Of a DNA stretch of 64,000 nt, positions 43,489 to 51,906 are shown piece by piece. The notes under the pieces were generated by a model. That model was not told the origin of the DNA. It saw only the letters and a program-made list of their open reading frames with translations, and made no database searches. Position numbers and translations under genes: made by a program. Every line of letters begins with the position of its first letter. Positions within the stretch are counted from its first letter, which is position 1. The stretch lies in contig JBLNCI010000045.1 in the NCBI GenBank assembly GCA_050260515.1, positions 1-64,000 of the forward strand, written 5' to 3'. Origin of the DNA: DATJIG01 sp050260515 (GTDB taxonomy: Bacteria; Pseudomonadota; Alphaproteobacteria; SMXQ01).

Positions 43489-43938
43489 TCACAACGGACG
43501 TTCGCCGAGTCGCGCGTCCGGGCGGGTCATGATGTAGACCGCCGCCGCAGCGAGCAGCGCACACATCGCGAGCGACCACGTCCAGTCGGCGTCCCCGAGG
43601 ACGGCGACGAACGCACCGCTCGATGCGAGCCCCGACACCGACAGCAACTTGGCCTGCTTCGGCAGGGCGCGGCGATCGTCCCATGCGCGGAGCGTCTCGC
43701 CGAACCGCGGATGCTGACGGAGCCACTGGTAGCCGGGGGCGGAGCTTTCCGACAGCGCCCACAGCGCGATGAGGAGGAACACCATCGTCGGCATCACCGG
43801 CACGAACAGGCCGACGATGCCGAGCACGAGGTTGGCCCACCCGAAGGCCGCCAGCAGCAGGCGCACACCACGGGTCTCACGCAGCCTGCGCGTGGCCTCG
43901 ATCGCAACGGCACTTACCTGTGCACGCACAAACCTCAT
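43489..43938 (-). CDS. DUF454 (YbaN-like) inner membrane protein
   Basis: The 149-residue product starts at ATG 43938, preceded by GGGAGGG; a GTG at 43956 would overlap that site. It has the DUF454 core GWANLVLGIVGLFVPVMPTMVFLLIALWALSESS and the following RHPRFGETLRAWDDRRALPKQAK. Two or three hydrophobic segments are predicted. The family is membrane-bound and its role is poorly defined. It is convergent with ligA. Confidence 0.85.
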   Translation of the reverse strand: MRFVRAQVSAVAIEATRRLRETRGVRLLLAAFGWANLVLGIVGLFVPVMPTMVFLLIALWALSESSAPGYQWLRQHPRFGETLRAWDDRRALPKQAKLLSVSGLASSGAFVAVLGDADWTWSLAMCALLAAAAVYIMTRPDARLGERPL

Positions 43939-44013
43939 CACGCCCTCCCGGCGCACGGAGATCGGCGGCGCGCGGGCGCCGCTCTCTCGTACCGGGAGAA
44001 GGTACTTAGCGGC

Positions 44014-44042
44014 GTGTTAAAGGCCCGTTAGGATTTATTCAA
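44014..44042 (-). promoter_or_regulatory. Possible minus-strand promoter for the DUF454 gene
   Basis: Reading the minus strand, TTGAAT (44042-44037) is followed by a 17-base spacer and TAACAC (44019-44014). The expected start would be about 70 bases before ATG 43938. The -10 match is modest. Confidence 0.3.
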
Positions 44043-44120
44043 ATTCGATGCATCCGTGCCGCCACTGAGGCGGGCGCCGGGATCGCGGGCGATCCAGGGT
44101 TAACGCCGGCGTGCGGCGTA

Positions 44121-46190
44121 TCAGGCGCGGAGCGGCTCGGTCGCGCGCTCGAGCCACGCGGCCGCTGCGCCGTCGAGGCGGCCGATCAGCCGCTCGCGCA
44201 CGCGGCGATGATAGGCATCGAGCCACGCGGCCTCGTCGGGGGTGAGCAATTCCGGGAGGATCATGACGCGGTCGATCGGCACCAGTGTCAGGGCTTCGAA
44301 CCCGAGCATGCGCCGCTCACCATGGCCCGCAGGCGTCACCACCGCGAGATTTTCGATGCGGATACCGAAGCCGCCGGTACGGTAGTAACCGGGCTCGATC
44401 GACACCACCATGCCGGGCCGGAGCGCCACGCGATTCGGCACCTTGGAGATGCGCTGCGGCCCTTCATGGACGCCGAGGTAGTGGCCGACGCCGTGCCCGG
44501 TGCCGTGATCGTAGTCGAGCCCGACCTCCCACAACGGCAGACGCGCCAGCGCGTCGAGCTGCGACCCCGAGGTCCCCTCCGGGAAGCGGGCGCGGGCGAG
44601 CGCGATGTGGCCCTTGAGCACGCGGGTGAATGCGTCCCGCGCGTCGCGGGAAGCGGGAGCGCCCGGCACCGCCATGGTGCGTGTCACGTCGGTGGTGCCA
44701 TCCCAATACTGCGCACCCGAATCCAGCAGGAAGACGTCGCCCGGTGACAATGCGCGGTTGGTATCGGGGGACGAGTGATAGTGAACGATCGCGCCGTTAG
44801 GCCCATCTCCGGCAATGGTCGCGAAGCTCAGACCGCGGAACAGCTCGCCCTCGGCGCGGAAACGCAGGAGATTGTCGGCAACGCCGAGCTCATCGATCCC
44901 GGCGGCGACCGCGCCTTCCAGCCAGGCGAGGAACCGCACCATCGCGACGCCGTCCCGCTCGTGAGCGGTACGCATGCCGCGGATCTCGACCTCCGTCTTG
45001 CAGGCCTTCGGCGACTGGCAAGGATCGGCGCCCCGGGTGATCTTCGCCCCGCTGAGGCGCCCGAAGACCGCCGCCGGCGCCGTCGCCGGGTCGACCAACA
45101 CGGACGCGCTGCGAGCACCGAGACGGCCGAGCGCAGCAGGGAATCCGTCGACGGGATTCAGCGTCACGTCCGATCCGAGGTAGGCACGCACCTCCGATGT
45201 GAGCTTACGGCCGTCGACGAACAGATCGACCCGGCCGTCCGAGTGCAGCAGCGCGAACGCCAGCATAAGCGGAGAGCAGGCGACGTCGCCGCCGCGCACG
45301 TTCAGAAGCCACGCGATGGAGTCGGGGAGCGTCAGGACGGCGACATCGATGCCTTGGGCGGCGAGTGTGGCCGCCAGCGTGCGGCGCTTCTCCTCCGAGG
45401 GAGTCCCCGCGTACCGCGCATCGTGGATGCGCACGCGCGAGATGGGCGCGGGCGGACGATCGGTCCAGATCGCATCGATCGGATTCGGCTCGGCCGGTAC
45501 CAGCGCCACACCGACCGGCAAGAGCGCCGCCGTGTAGCGGGCGATCTCGTCCTCGGTCATCGTCCACGGATCAAATCCGATCTTCGCCCCCGATCCGACG
45601 TTCGCCGCGATCCAGTCGGCGGGCGGCCGCTCAGTGATGTGATGGTGGCGATAGAGCGCCGGGTCCACCTCGCGCTCCGCTTGCAACGTGTAGCGTCCGT
45701 CGACGAACAGCGCCGCCTCGCGCGAGAGCACGACCGCGGCACCGGCCGATCCGGTGAAGCCGGTCAGCCAACGAAGCCGCCGGGCCGACGGCGGCGGATT
45801 CTCGAGCTGATGAGGATCCGATAGCGGCACGATCAAACCGTCGAGGCCGCGGTTCGCAAGCTGAGCCCGTAGGGAATCCAAACGCGTCGCCGCAACCGTG
45901 CGGTCGCGCGGCCTGATTCCCGGCCGCCCATGGCGAAGGCTGGCTTTCAGCCCACGGACGGCGTCAGCCAAAGCCGGATCTGGGTCGCGGACGACCAGCG
46001 GGAGCCAGGCTGCGTCTCCGTCGACGTCCTCCGGAGCCGCCAACACGCCCGCCAGCAGATCGCGCAAAGCCGCCAACGACGGCGGCGACAGAACGACCTT
46101 TGCGCCTGCCGAAGTCAGCAGAGCCTCAAGCGCGGCGTCACGGGGGGCGTTGGGGTGTCCGGAAAGACCTGTATCGAACGGCGTCGCCAT
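44121..46190 (-). CDS. Xaa-Pro aminopeptidase (aminopeptidase P, M24B) with extended N-terminus
   Basis: I start at ATG 46190 (AAGG about 8 bases before), giving 689 residues. The creatinase-like N-terminal domain begins near RLDSLRAQLANRGLDGLIVP and includes SARRLRWLTGFTGSAGAAVVL. The C-terminal pita-bread domain has the metal ligands in FLLDSGAQYWDGTTDVTRT, GTGHGVGHYLGVHEG, MVVSIEPGYY and GIRIENLAVV. It removes residues preceding proline. About 90 residues before the first domain are not part of the usual three-domain layout and I do not recognise them. It is divergent from the DUF1127-like genes. Confidence 0.9.
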   Translation of the reverse strand: MATPFDTGLSGHPNAPRDAALEALLTSAGAKVVLSPPSLAALRDLLAGVLAAPEDVDGDAAWLPLVVRDPDPALADAVRGLKASLRHGRPGIRPRDRTVAATRLDSLRAQLANRGLDGLIVPLSDPHQLENPPPSARRLRWLTGFTGSAGAAVVLSREAALFVDGRYTLQAEREVDPALYRHHHITERPPADWIAANVGSGAKIGFDPWTMTEDEIARYTAALLPVGVALVPAEPNPIDAIWTDRPPAPISRVRIHDARYAGTPSEEKRRTLAATLAAQGIDVAVLTLPDSIAWLLNVRGGDVACSPLMLAFALLHSDGRVDLFVDGRKLTSEVRAYLGSDVTLNPVDGFPAALGRLGARSASVLVDPATAPAAVFGRLSGAKITRGADPCQSPKACKTEVEIRGMRTAHERDGVAMVRFLAWLEGAVAAGIDELGVADNLLRFRAEGELFRGLSFATIAGDGPNGAIVHYHSSPDTNRALSPGDVFLLDSGAQYWDGTTDVTRTMAVPGAPASRDARDAFTRVLKGHIALARARFPEGTSGSQLDALARLPLWEVGLDYDHGTGHGVGHYLGVHEGPQRISKVPNRVALRPGMVVSIEPGYYRTGGFGIRIENLAVVTPAGHGERRMLGFEALTLVPIDRVMILPELLTPDEAAWLDAYHRRVRERLIGRLDGAAAAWLERATEPLRA

Positions 46191-46441
46191 TTCTAAACCT
46201 TGGTCTTCAACGACCGGTTCTGCAAGGGCACGGCGCCGCCGAACCCGGGATAACAGCATGGAAACATGAACTTTTTCTTACACAGCCCAGAGATCATTCA
46301 CCACACGCATGGCTCACCTGTTAACAATGCACTGGAAGAATGGCTCCCTGGGGCATAGTTATGTCGTGCACCAAATGAACAGCCCGTCGCGGCGGCGCCA
46401 TAGGGGCGCGGCCAACCGAGCAAGAGCCTAAGGATACTGCC

Positions 46442-46723
46442 ATGAAGACCCCGATCAATGCCGACGCCCTCCCGTTCGCCAACTGGGCCCGCGCCGTCAC
46501 CTCCGTCTACAGCTTCTTCGCCGGGTTCGGCGATTTCGTCCGCTCGGTCGACCGCGCCATCGCCGCCGCTGAAGTGTCGCGCGACCTCTTCAACCTGAGC
46601 AACGAAGAGCTCGCCGCCCGCGGCCTTACCCAGGCCGACGTCTCGAACTACGTCGCCCGCAAGCTCGGCGTGTTCGTCACCGAGGCGAACGCCGCCAACG
46701 ACGACGCTCGCATCGCCGCTTAA
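46442..46723 (+). CDS. Small DUF1127-like protein, copy 1
   Basis: The 93-residue protein has no signal peptide. A central region (VTSVYSFFAGFGDFVRSVDRAIAA) leads to the DUF1127-like segment RDLFNLSNEELAARGLTQADVSNYVARKL. DUF1127 proteins are small, common in Alphaproteobacteria, and some bind RNA; that function is not shown here. Gene and spacing suggest its own transcript, ending at the strong terminator at 46798-46828. The next gene encodes a diverged paralogue. Confidence 0.72.
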   Translation: MKTPINADALPFANWARAVTSVYSFFAGFGDFVRSVDRAIAAAEVSRDLFNLSNEELAARGLTQADVSNYVARKLGVFVTEANAANDDARIAA

Positions 46724-46797
46724 GCACCTCTTTACGGTCCCGGCGCAACGCCGGGGCCGCGCGGCTCTGATCCCTCCCCCCGATCATCCGCGACCCA

Positions 46798-46828
46798 GAC
46801 GGCCCGCTTTGCGGGCCGTCTTTTTTTT
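46798..46828 (+). terminator. Strong intrinsic terminator after the first DUF1127-like gene
   Basis: GACGGCCCGC (46798-46807) and GCGGGCCGTC (46811-46820) form a perfect 10-bp stem with a 3-base loop. Eight consecutive T residues follow (46821-46828). It separates the two small-protein genes, so each is probably transcribed on its own. Confidence 0.92.
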
Positions 46829-46834
46829 CGATGC

Positions 46835-46848
46835 TTGAGCTACGTCAA
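46835..46848. promoter_or_regulatory. FNR/FixK-type palindrome TTGAG-N4-GTCAA
   Basis: TTGAGCTACGTCAA fits TTGA-N6-TCAA and differs from the site at 3342 at only two positions. Its centre is 62-63 bases before the ATG of the second small protein, a usual distance for an activator site. Regulation by an FNR/FixK-family protein is inferred. Confidence 0.5.
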
Positions 46849-46903
46849 CGTCACGGCCAAGGTGACAGACGACAGTAAGCGAGGCACGAACACGGAGGCT
46901 CTC

Positions 46904-47293
46904 ATGGTCCGCCAGGCAACGCGTCGGTCCCCAACCTCGAGCAAGCGCACCGCCCGCACGAAGACGACAACACGCAAGACCCGTCGCGCGTTCGACCCCA
47001 AGCGCCTCCCCTATGCCGCCGAGGCCCAGACGGTCACGGACGTGTTCAACTTCCTGACCCAGCGGCTGCCCGACTTCATCGCCGAGGAGTTCGACCGCCT
47101 CGACGTCGCTCGTAGCGAATCGGAACTGTTCCGCGCGCTGTCGAGCCTTCCCGATTCGGTCCTGCGCAAGGCGGGACTGCGCCGACAGGACCTGCCGCGG
47201 TACATCCTGAGCGCCTTCCACTTCGTCAACATGGCGAAGGGCCGCAAGCGCCGCGCCCGCACCCGCCGTCCGGCCGCGCGGCGAGCCGCCTAG
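46904..47293 (+). CDS. Small basic DUF1127-like protein, copy 2
   Basis: ATG 46904 follows GGAGG at a good distance, giving 129 residues. The middle aligns with copy 1: VTDVFNFLTQRLPDFIAEEFDRLDVARSES, then ELFRALSSLPDSVLRKAGLRRQDLPRYIL, the DUF1127-like helix. It has an N-terminal Arg/Lys/Thr tail (residues about 5-30) and a C-terminal Arg-rich tail (KGRKRRARTRRPAARRAA). Such tails would favour nucleic acid binding, which is inferred. An FNR/FixK-like site lies upstream. Confidence 0.65.
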   Translation: MVRQATRRSPTSSKRTARTKTTTRKTRRAFDPKRLPYAAEAQTVTDVFNFLTQRLPDFIAEEFDRLDVARSESELFRALSSLPDSVLRKAGLRRQDLPRYILSAFHFVNMAKGRKRRARTRRPAARRAA

Positions 47294-47305
47294 CGCTTTA
47301 CGGGG

Positions 47306-48244
47306 CTAGGGCTTCCGCACCACGAGCGTCGGCCACTCGCCGTTCACGACCCGGCGCTCCAGCACCAGGCCGTGGTCGCGCGCGGCGGCCCGCACGCCGC
47401 CTTCCTGCTGGTCGAGGAGTCCCGACAGCACCAGCCGTCCGCCCCGCGCGAGCAGACGGGCGAGTTGCGGCATCATCCGCCGCAGCGGTGCAGCGAGGAT
47501 GTTGGCGAGGATCAGATCGTACGGTCCCCGCGCCTCCACCACGTGCGCGGGCCCCGTGGCGTGGATCGCAGCGATACGGCGAGCCACACCGTTGCGACGG
47601 GCGTTTTCGCGCGCGGTCCGCACCGCCCACGGATCGAAGTCGCTGGCGACCACCCGCCGCGCCCCGGCCCGCGCGGCCGCGATGGCGAGGATCCCGGATC
47701 CGGTCCCGAGATCGAGCACCCGACGCAGGCCGCGACGGCCGCGTCGCGTACGCAGCGTCGCGATCGACGTGAGACATCCGCGTGTCGTCGCGTGGGTGCC
47801 GCTGCCGAAGGCGGGACCTGCGGCAAGGCGGATGGTCCAGGCCCCCGGTGGCGCCAGCGCCACGTCCGAAGGGTCGGCGACGAAGAACCGCCCGATGCGC
47901 TGCGGACGGAAGTAGCGACGATTCTCGGCGAGCCAGTCGAGCGCCGGCAACGGCTCGACCGCGATGTCGGGGACGTCGATGGCGAGGCGACCGGCCACCT
48001 CGATCAGCCGCATGGTGATCGTGGAGAGGCGCGGCTTCTCCGCGGCGAGCGCGGTGACCGTCCACGGCCGCACGGCGGCCGCGGTCCGCTCGCTGGTTTT
48101 GGGATCCTCGAACGAGGCAATCGAGAACGCGAACGGCTCGAGCGCCTCTTCGATCGCGCTCACCGCCGGCGCCGGGACGACCAGCCGGATCTGCCATTGG
48201 ACCGGCGCGGAGAGCGCGGGTCCGATCTCAGGCGCGTTCGACAA
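47306..48244 (-). CDS. prmA: Ribosomal protein L11 methyltransferase PrmA
   Basis: The 312-residue protein uses TTG 48244 as the only plausible start in frame; it overlaps the uvrD end by 17 bases. The SAM motif is VLDLGTGSGILAIAAARAGA, preceded by AGPAFGSGTHATTRGCL and followed by VVASDFDPWAVRTARENA and DLILANILAAPL. These are PrmA signatures. It trimethylates L11. The N-terminal L11-recognition domain is present (about residues 15-130). Confidence 0.92.
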   Translation of the reverse strand: MSNAPEIGPALSAPVQWQIRLVVPAPAVSAIEEALEPFAFSIASFEDPKTSERTAAAVRPWTVTALAAEKPRLSTITMRLIEVAGRLAIDVPDIAVEPLPALDWLAENRRYFRPQRIGRFFVADPSDVALAPPGAWTIRLAAGPAFGSGTHATTRGCLTSIATLRTRRGRRGLRRVLDLGTGSGILAIAAARAGARRVVASDFDPWAVRTARENARRNGVARRIAAIHATGPAHVVEARGPYDLILANILAAPLRRMMPQLARLLARGGRLVLSGLLDQQEGGVRAAARDHGLVLERRVVNGEWPTLVVRKP

Positions 48245-50687
48245 AGCTGTCGAGGACCTTTTTCGCCCCTGCCTTTTCGAAGGCGATTTCGAGCTTGTTG
48301 CCGTCGACCGCGGTGATTTTCCCGTAGCCGAACTTCTGGTGGAAGATCCGCTCGCCGGCGCGGAAGCCCGAGGCGGACGCGCCGTTCGACGCCGGCTTCT
48401 TGGGCGTCACGTCCTTCATCGCCGGCTTTTCCCAACGGTTGTACGTGTCGGCGAACCGACCGAAGCGGCCGCCGTTCGCGCCGCCCCCGTTGCGATCGCC
48501 GCCGTTGCGCGTGGCGCCGTTGCCGCCGCTCCGATTCCCGTAAGTCTCGCGCCACGGCCGGCGCGGACGCGGCTCGGAATCGAAGGCGTCGGCCGCCTCG
48601 CTGACTCCTTCGTCGCGAGGCGACAGGCCCGGATAGAGCCCAGGCCCGGCGATCAGCTCGACGTTGTCGGGCGGCATCTCCTCGATGAATCGCGACGGGA
48701 CGCTGGTCTGCCATTGATTGAACAGCCGCCGGTTGGCGGCGTGGAGAACGTGCGCCTTGCGCTTCGCTCGGGTGAGGCCGACATACGCGAGCCGCCGCTC
48801 CTCCTCGAGCCCGGCGCGGCCCTCGCCCTCCATCGCGCGCGGGTGGGGGAACACGCCCTCTTCCCACCCAGGCAGGAACACGACGTCGAACTCGAGGCCT
48901 TTCGCGGCATGGAGCGTCATGAGGCTGACCATGTCGCCTTCGTCGCCCTTGTCGGCGTCCATCACCAAACTGACATGCTCGAGGAACGCGGTCAGCGTTT
49001 CGAACCCTTCGAGCGCGGAGACGAGTTCCTTGAGGTTCTCGAGCCGGCCCGGCGCGTCGACCAGCTTCTCGCGCTCCCACTTCTCCTGCCACATGGCGGT
49101 GTAGCCCGATTCCTCGAGCACGACTGCGGCGAGCTCCGCCGGGGGAAGGCGCGTCGCCTCGGCACGCCAGCGTGCGATCGAGGCGAGGAAGTCGCCGAGG
49201 GCCGCGCGCGCCCGCGGCTTCAGTTCGTCGCTGCCGAGCAGGCGATCGGCTGCCCCGCTGAGCGAAATGCCGGTGCCGCGCGCGAGCTTGTGGATGGAGT
49301 TGAGCGCGGCATCGCCGAGCCCGCGCTTCGGCACGTTGACGACGCGCTCAAACGCGAGATCGTCTTCCGGACGCTGCACGAGCCGCAGATAGGCGATGGC
49401 ATCGCGGATTTCCTGACGCTCGTAGAATCGCGGGCCGCCGACGACTCGATACGGCAGCCCGACGGTGATGAAGCGCTCTTCGAATTCGCGCGTCTGGGCG
49501 CCGGCGCGGACCAGCACGGCGACGTGGCCGAGCGGCAGGCCGTGGCGGCGCAGCGATTCGATCTCCTCCGAGACCACGCGCGCTTCCTCGGCGCCATCCC
49601 ACACGCCCTGCACGCGTACCTTGTCGCCGCCCGCGCGCTCGGTCCACAGCGTCTTGCCGAGGCGATCGGCGTTGTGCGCGATCAAACCCGACGCGGCGGC
49701 GAGGATGTGACTCGTCGAGCGGTAGTTGCGCTCGAGCCGGATCACCACCGCGCCGGGAAAGTCCTTCTCGAAGCGCAGGATGTTGCCGACCTCGGCGCCG
49801 CGCCAGCCGTAGATCGACTGGTCGTCGTCGCCGACGCAGCAGATGTTGTGGCGCCCCTGCGCGAGCAGACGCAGCCAGAGATACTGCGCGACGTTCGTGT
49901 CCTGATACTCGTCGACGAGCAGGTACTTGAAGCGCCGCTGATAGTCGGCAAGCACGTCGGGGTGTGCAGTGAAGAGGGTGAGGCTGTGGAGAAGCAGGTC
50001 GCCGAAATCGGCGGCATTCAGCGTCCGGAGCCGCTCCTGGTAGCGCTTGTACAGCTCGATGCCCCGGCCGTGAGCGAACTCCCCGGCGTCCCCCGCCGAC
50101 ACCTTGTCGGGGGTCAGACCGCGATCCTTCCAGCGCTGGATGACGGCGTTCAGCGCCCTGGGCGGCCATTTCTTCTCGTCGAGATTGGCCTCCTGGAGGA
50201 TTTGACGGAGGAGCCGGTTCTGGTCGTCGTCGTCGAGGATCGTGAAGTCGGGCTTGAGGCCGACGAGCTCGGCGTGGCGGCGGACGATCCGCGCCGAGAT
50301 CGAATGGAAGGTGCCGAGCCACATGCCCTCGACGCTGCGGCCGATCAGCGCGCCGACGCGCTCCTTCATCTCGCGCGCGGCCTTGTTGGTGAAGGTGACG
50401 GCCAGCACCTCGCCCGGCATCGCGCGCGCCGTGGCGAGCAGATGTGCGAGACGCGTCACCAGCACCCGGGTCTTGCCGGTGCCGGCGCCGGCGAGCACGA
50501 GCACCGGGCCGTCGAGGGTCTCGACCGCCGCGCGCTGCTCGGGATTGAGCGAATCCAGGTAGGCGGGCGCGCGGGCGGGCATCGGCGCTCGCGCGGCGGC
50601 GGGGGCGGCGGGCACGGACGCGGCAGGCACCGACGCGGGAAGGGCGGGCTCGCGATCGAAGCCCGAAAGATCGAACGGATCGGACAT
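48228..50687 (-). CDS. uvrD: ATP-dependent DNA helicase UvrD/PcrA
   Basis: The 819-residue SF1A helicase has a Pro/Ala-rich N-terminal tail. It then has YLDSLNPEQRAAVETLDGP and the Walker A loop GAGTGKT (residues 67-73). Later motifs are YLLVDEYQDTN, GDDDQSIYGWRGA, RLERNYRST, MTLHAAKGLEFDVVFLPG and YVGLTRAK. The C-terminal Tudor-like domain GERIFHQKFGYGKITAVDG matches PcrA-type proteins. It acts in nucleotide excision and mismatch repair. A TATAAA lies 6-11 bases before the ATG, and no ribosome site is visible. Confidence 0.95.
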   Translation of the reverse strand: MSDPFDLSGFDREPALPASVPAASVPAAPAAARAPMPARAPAYLDSLNPEQRAAVETLDGPVLVLAGAGTGKTRVLVTRLAHLLATARAMPGEVLAVTFTNKAAREMKERVGALIGRSVEGMWLGTFHSISARIVRRHAELVGLKPDFTILDDDDQNRLLRQILQEANLDEKKWPPRALNAVIQRWKDRGLTPDKVSAGDAGEFAHGRGIELYKRYQERLRTLNAADFGDLLLHSLTLFTAHPDVLADYQRRFKYLLVDEYQDTNVAQYLWLRLLAQGRHNICCVGDDDQSIYGWRGAEVGNILRFEKDFPGAVVIRLERNYRSTSHILAAASGLIAHNADRLGKTLWTERAGGDKVRVQGVWDGAEEARVVSEEIESLRRHGLPLGHVAVLVRAGAQTREFEERFITVGLPYRVVGGPRFYERQEIRDAIAYLRLVQRPEDDLAFERVVNVPKRGLGDAALNSIHKLARGTGISLSGAADRLLGSDELKPRARAALGDFLASIARWRAEATRLPPAELAAVVLEESGYTAMWQEKWEREKLVDAPGRLENLKELVSALEGFETLTAFLEHVSLVMDADKGDEGDMVSLMTLHAAKGLEFDVVFLPGWEEGVFPHPRAMEGEGRAGLEEERRLAYVGLTRAKRKAHVLHAANRRLFNQWQTSVPSRFIEEMPPDNVELIAGPGLYPGLSPRDEGVSEAADAFDSEPRPRRPWRETYGNRSGGNGATRNGGDRNGGGANGGRFGRFADTYNRWEKPAMKDVTPKKPASNGASASGFRAGERIFHQKFGYGKITAVDGNKLEIAFEKAGAKKVLDSFVERA

Positions 50688-50692
50688 GCCGC

Positions 50693-50698
50693 TTTATA
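50693..50698 (-). promoter_or_regulatory. TATAAA -10-like hexamer next to the uvrD ATG
   Basis: On the minus strand TATAAA is followed by GCGGC and then the uvrD ATG. If it is the -10 element, transcription would start at or next to the ATG. The -35 region (TGGTCG at 50721-50716) is weak. Confidence 0.35.
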
Positions 50699-50845
50699 CC
50701 GCGATCGGCCGCTTCCGACCACCGAGGATGCCGCTTGACCGGATCGGGCGGCCAAACAATCTCACAGCGGCACTGCACCGTTGGCATCGCGCGCGCGGCG
50801 CGTCCGCGCTAGACTCTGAGCGCCGCTACCGGGAGGCGTTGCGTC

Positions 50846-51904
50846 GTGCTGCACCGCAGTCTCCGTTTCATACCTAAGCGATCCGAGCGTCCGTCACGCC
50901 GCGCGCTGCTCTGCGCCGCGGCGACCGCTTTCGGCCTCGTGATCGCGGGTCCGCTTGCGCGCGCGGCCGAGGCGACGGACGCCGACTCGGCGGCATTCGA
51001 CGCGCTGCTCCGGTCCGTGGTGCGGATCCGCGCCTTCGTTCCGAGCGACGCCGACAGCGCGCGCCGCCTCGGCACCGAGCGCGAGGGCCACGGCATCGTC
51101 GTGGGCCGCGATGGGCTGATCGTCACCGTCGGCTATCTGATCAACGAGGCGATGTCGGTCGAGATCCTCGACGACCAGCGCCGCACCCGCGCCGCGACCG
51201 TCGTCGGCTACGACAGCGAGACCGGGCTCGGGCTGCTGCGCGCGCCGGGGCTCGCCGCGGTGTCGCCGCTGCCGCTCGGCGATTCGATCGCCCTCGCGTC
51301 GGGTACGCCGGTGGTGGTCGCGGCTGCGGGTGGAGCATCGCACGCGATCCCCGCCGTCGTCGTGTCGCGCCGTCCGTTTGCCGGCTCCTGGGAGTACCTG
51401 CTCGAGCACGCGATCTACACCGCGCCCGCCCACCCCGATTGGGGTGGCACGGCGCTGATCTCGTCGGACGGCAAGCTGCTCGGGGTGGGATCGCTGCTGG
51501 TCAACCAGGCGCGCCGCGAGGGCGAGCGCATGTCGGGTAACGTCTTCGTGCCGGTCGATCTGCTGAAGCCGATGCTCGACCAGGTCGCCGCGTCGGGAAA
51601 GATCACGCCCAAGCCCCATCCCTGGCTCGGCCTCAATGCCTCGGCCCATCCCGGCGGCTTGCTGGTCGGGCGGCTCTCGCGTAACAGCCCGGCGCAGGCC
51701 GCGGGCATCCAGCGCGGCGATCTCGTCACCGGCATCGCCGGACGTCCCGTCGAAGACCTCGCCGAGTTCTACCGCCGCGTGTGGGCGATGGGCTCGCCCG
51801 GCGTCGACGTCCCCTTGACCATTCTCCGCGATGGCCGGACATTCACGATCAAAGTCCGTTCCGACGATCGCTACCGCTTTTTGGTCAAGGAGAAGACGTA
51901 CTGA
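50846..51904 (+). CDS. HtrA/S1C-like protein with PDZ domain and no catalytic triad (pseudoprotease)
   Basis: The 352-residue precursor starts at GTG 50846 after GGGAGGC and has a twin-arginine-like or Sec signal (RRALLCAAATAFGLVIAGPLARA). The trypsin-like fold is visible from GTEREGHGIVVGRDGLIV to NVFVPVDLLKPML. A PDZ domain follows (about 260-335, PWLGLNASAHPGGLLVGRL). Where HtrA has TNxHVV there is TVGYLI, where it has DLALL there is GLGLL, and GNSGGPL is replaced by DWGGTAL. All three catalytic residues are therefore missing. A chaperone-like or peptide-binding role is inferred. A DUF2214 gene follows after 2 bases. Confidence 0.82.
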   Translation: MLHRSLRFIPKRSERPSRRALLCAAATAFGLVIAGPLARAAEATDADSAAFDALLRSVVRIRAFVPSDADSARRLGTEREGHGIVVGRDGLIVTVGYLINEAMSVEILDDQRRTRAATVVGYDSETGLGLLRAPGLAAVSPLPLGDSIALASGTPVVVAAAGGASHAIPAVVVSRRPFAGSWEYLLEHAIYTAPAHPDWGGTALISSDGKLLGVGSLLVNQARREGERMSGNVFVPVDLLKPMLDQVAASGKITPKPHPWLGLNASAHPGGLLVGRLSRNSPAQAAGIQRGDLVTGIAGRPVEDLAEFYRRVWAMGSPGVDVPLTILRDGRTFTIKVRSDDRYRFLVKEKTY

Positions 51905-51906
51905 CG

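Noticed and set aside
47964..50738. A 924-codon plus-strand frame opposite uvrD and prmA
   Set aside because: Composition is that of a reverse-complement shadow (Arg, Glu, Val, Ala-rich), while the minus strand shows full helicase and methyltransferase motifs.
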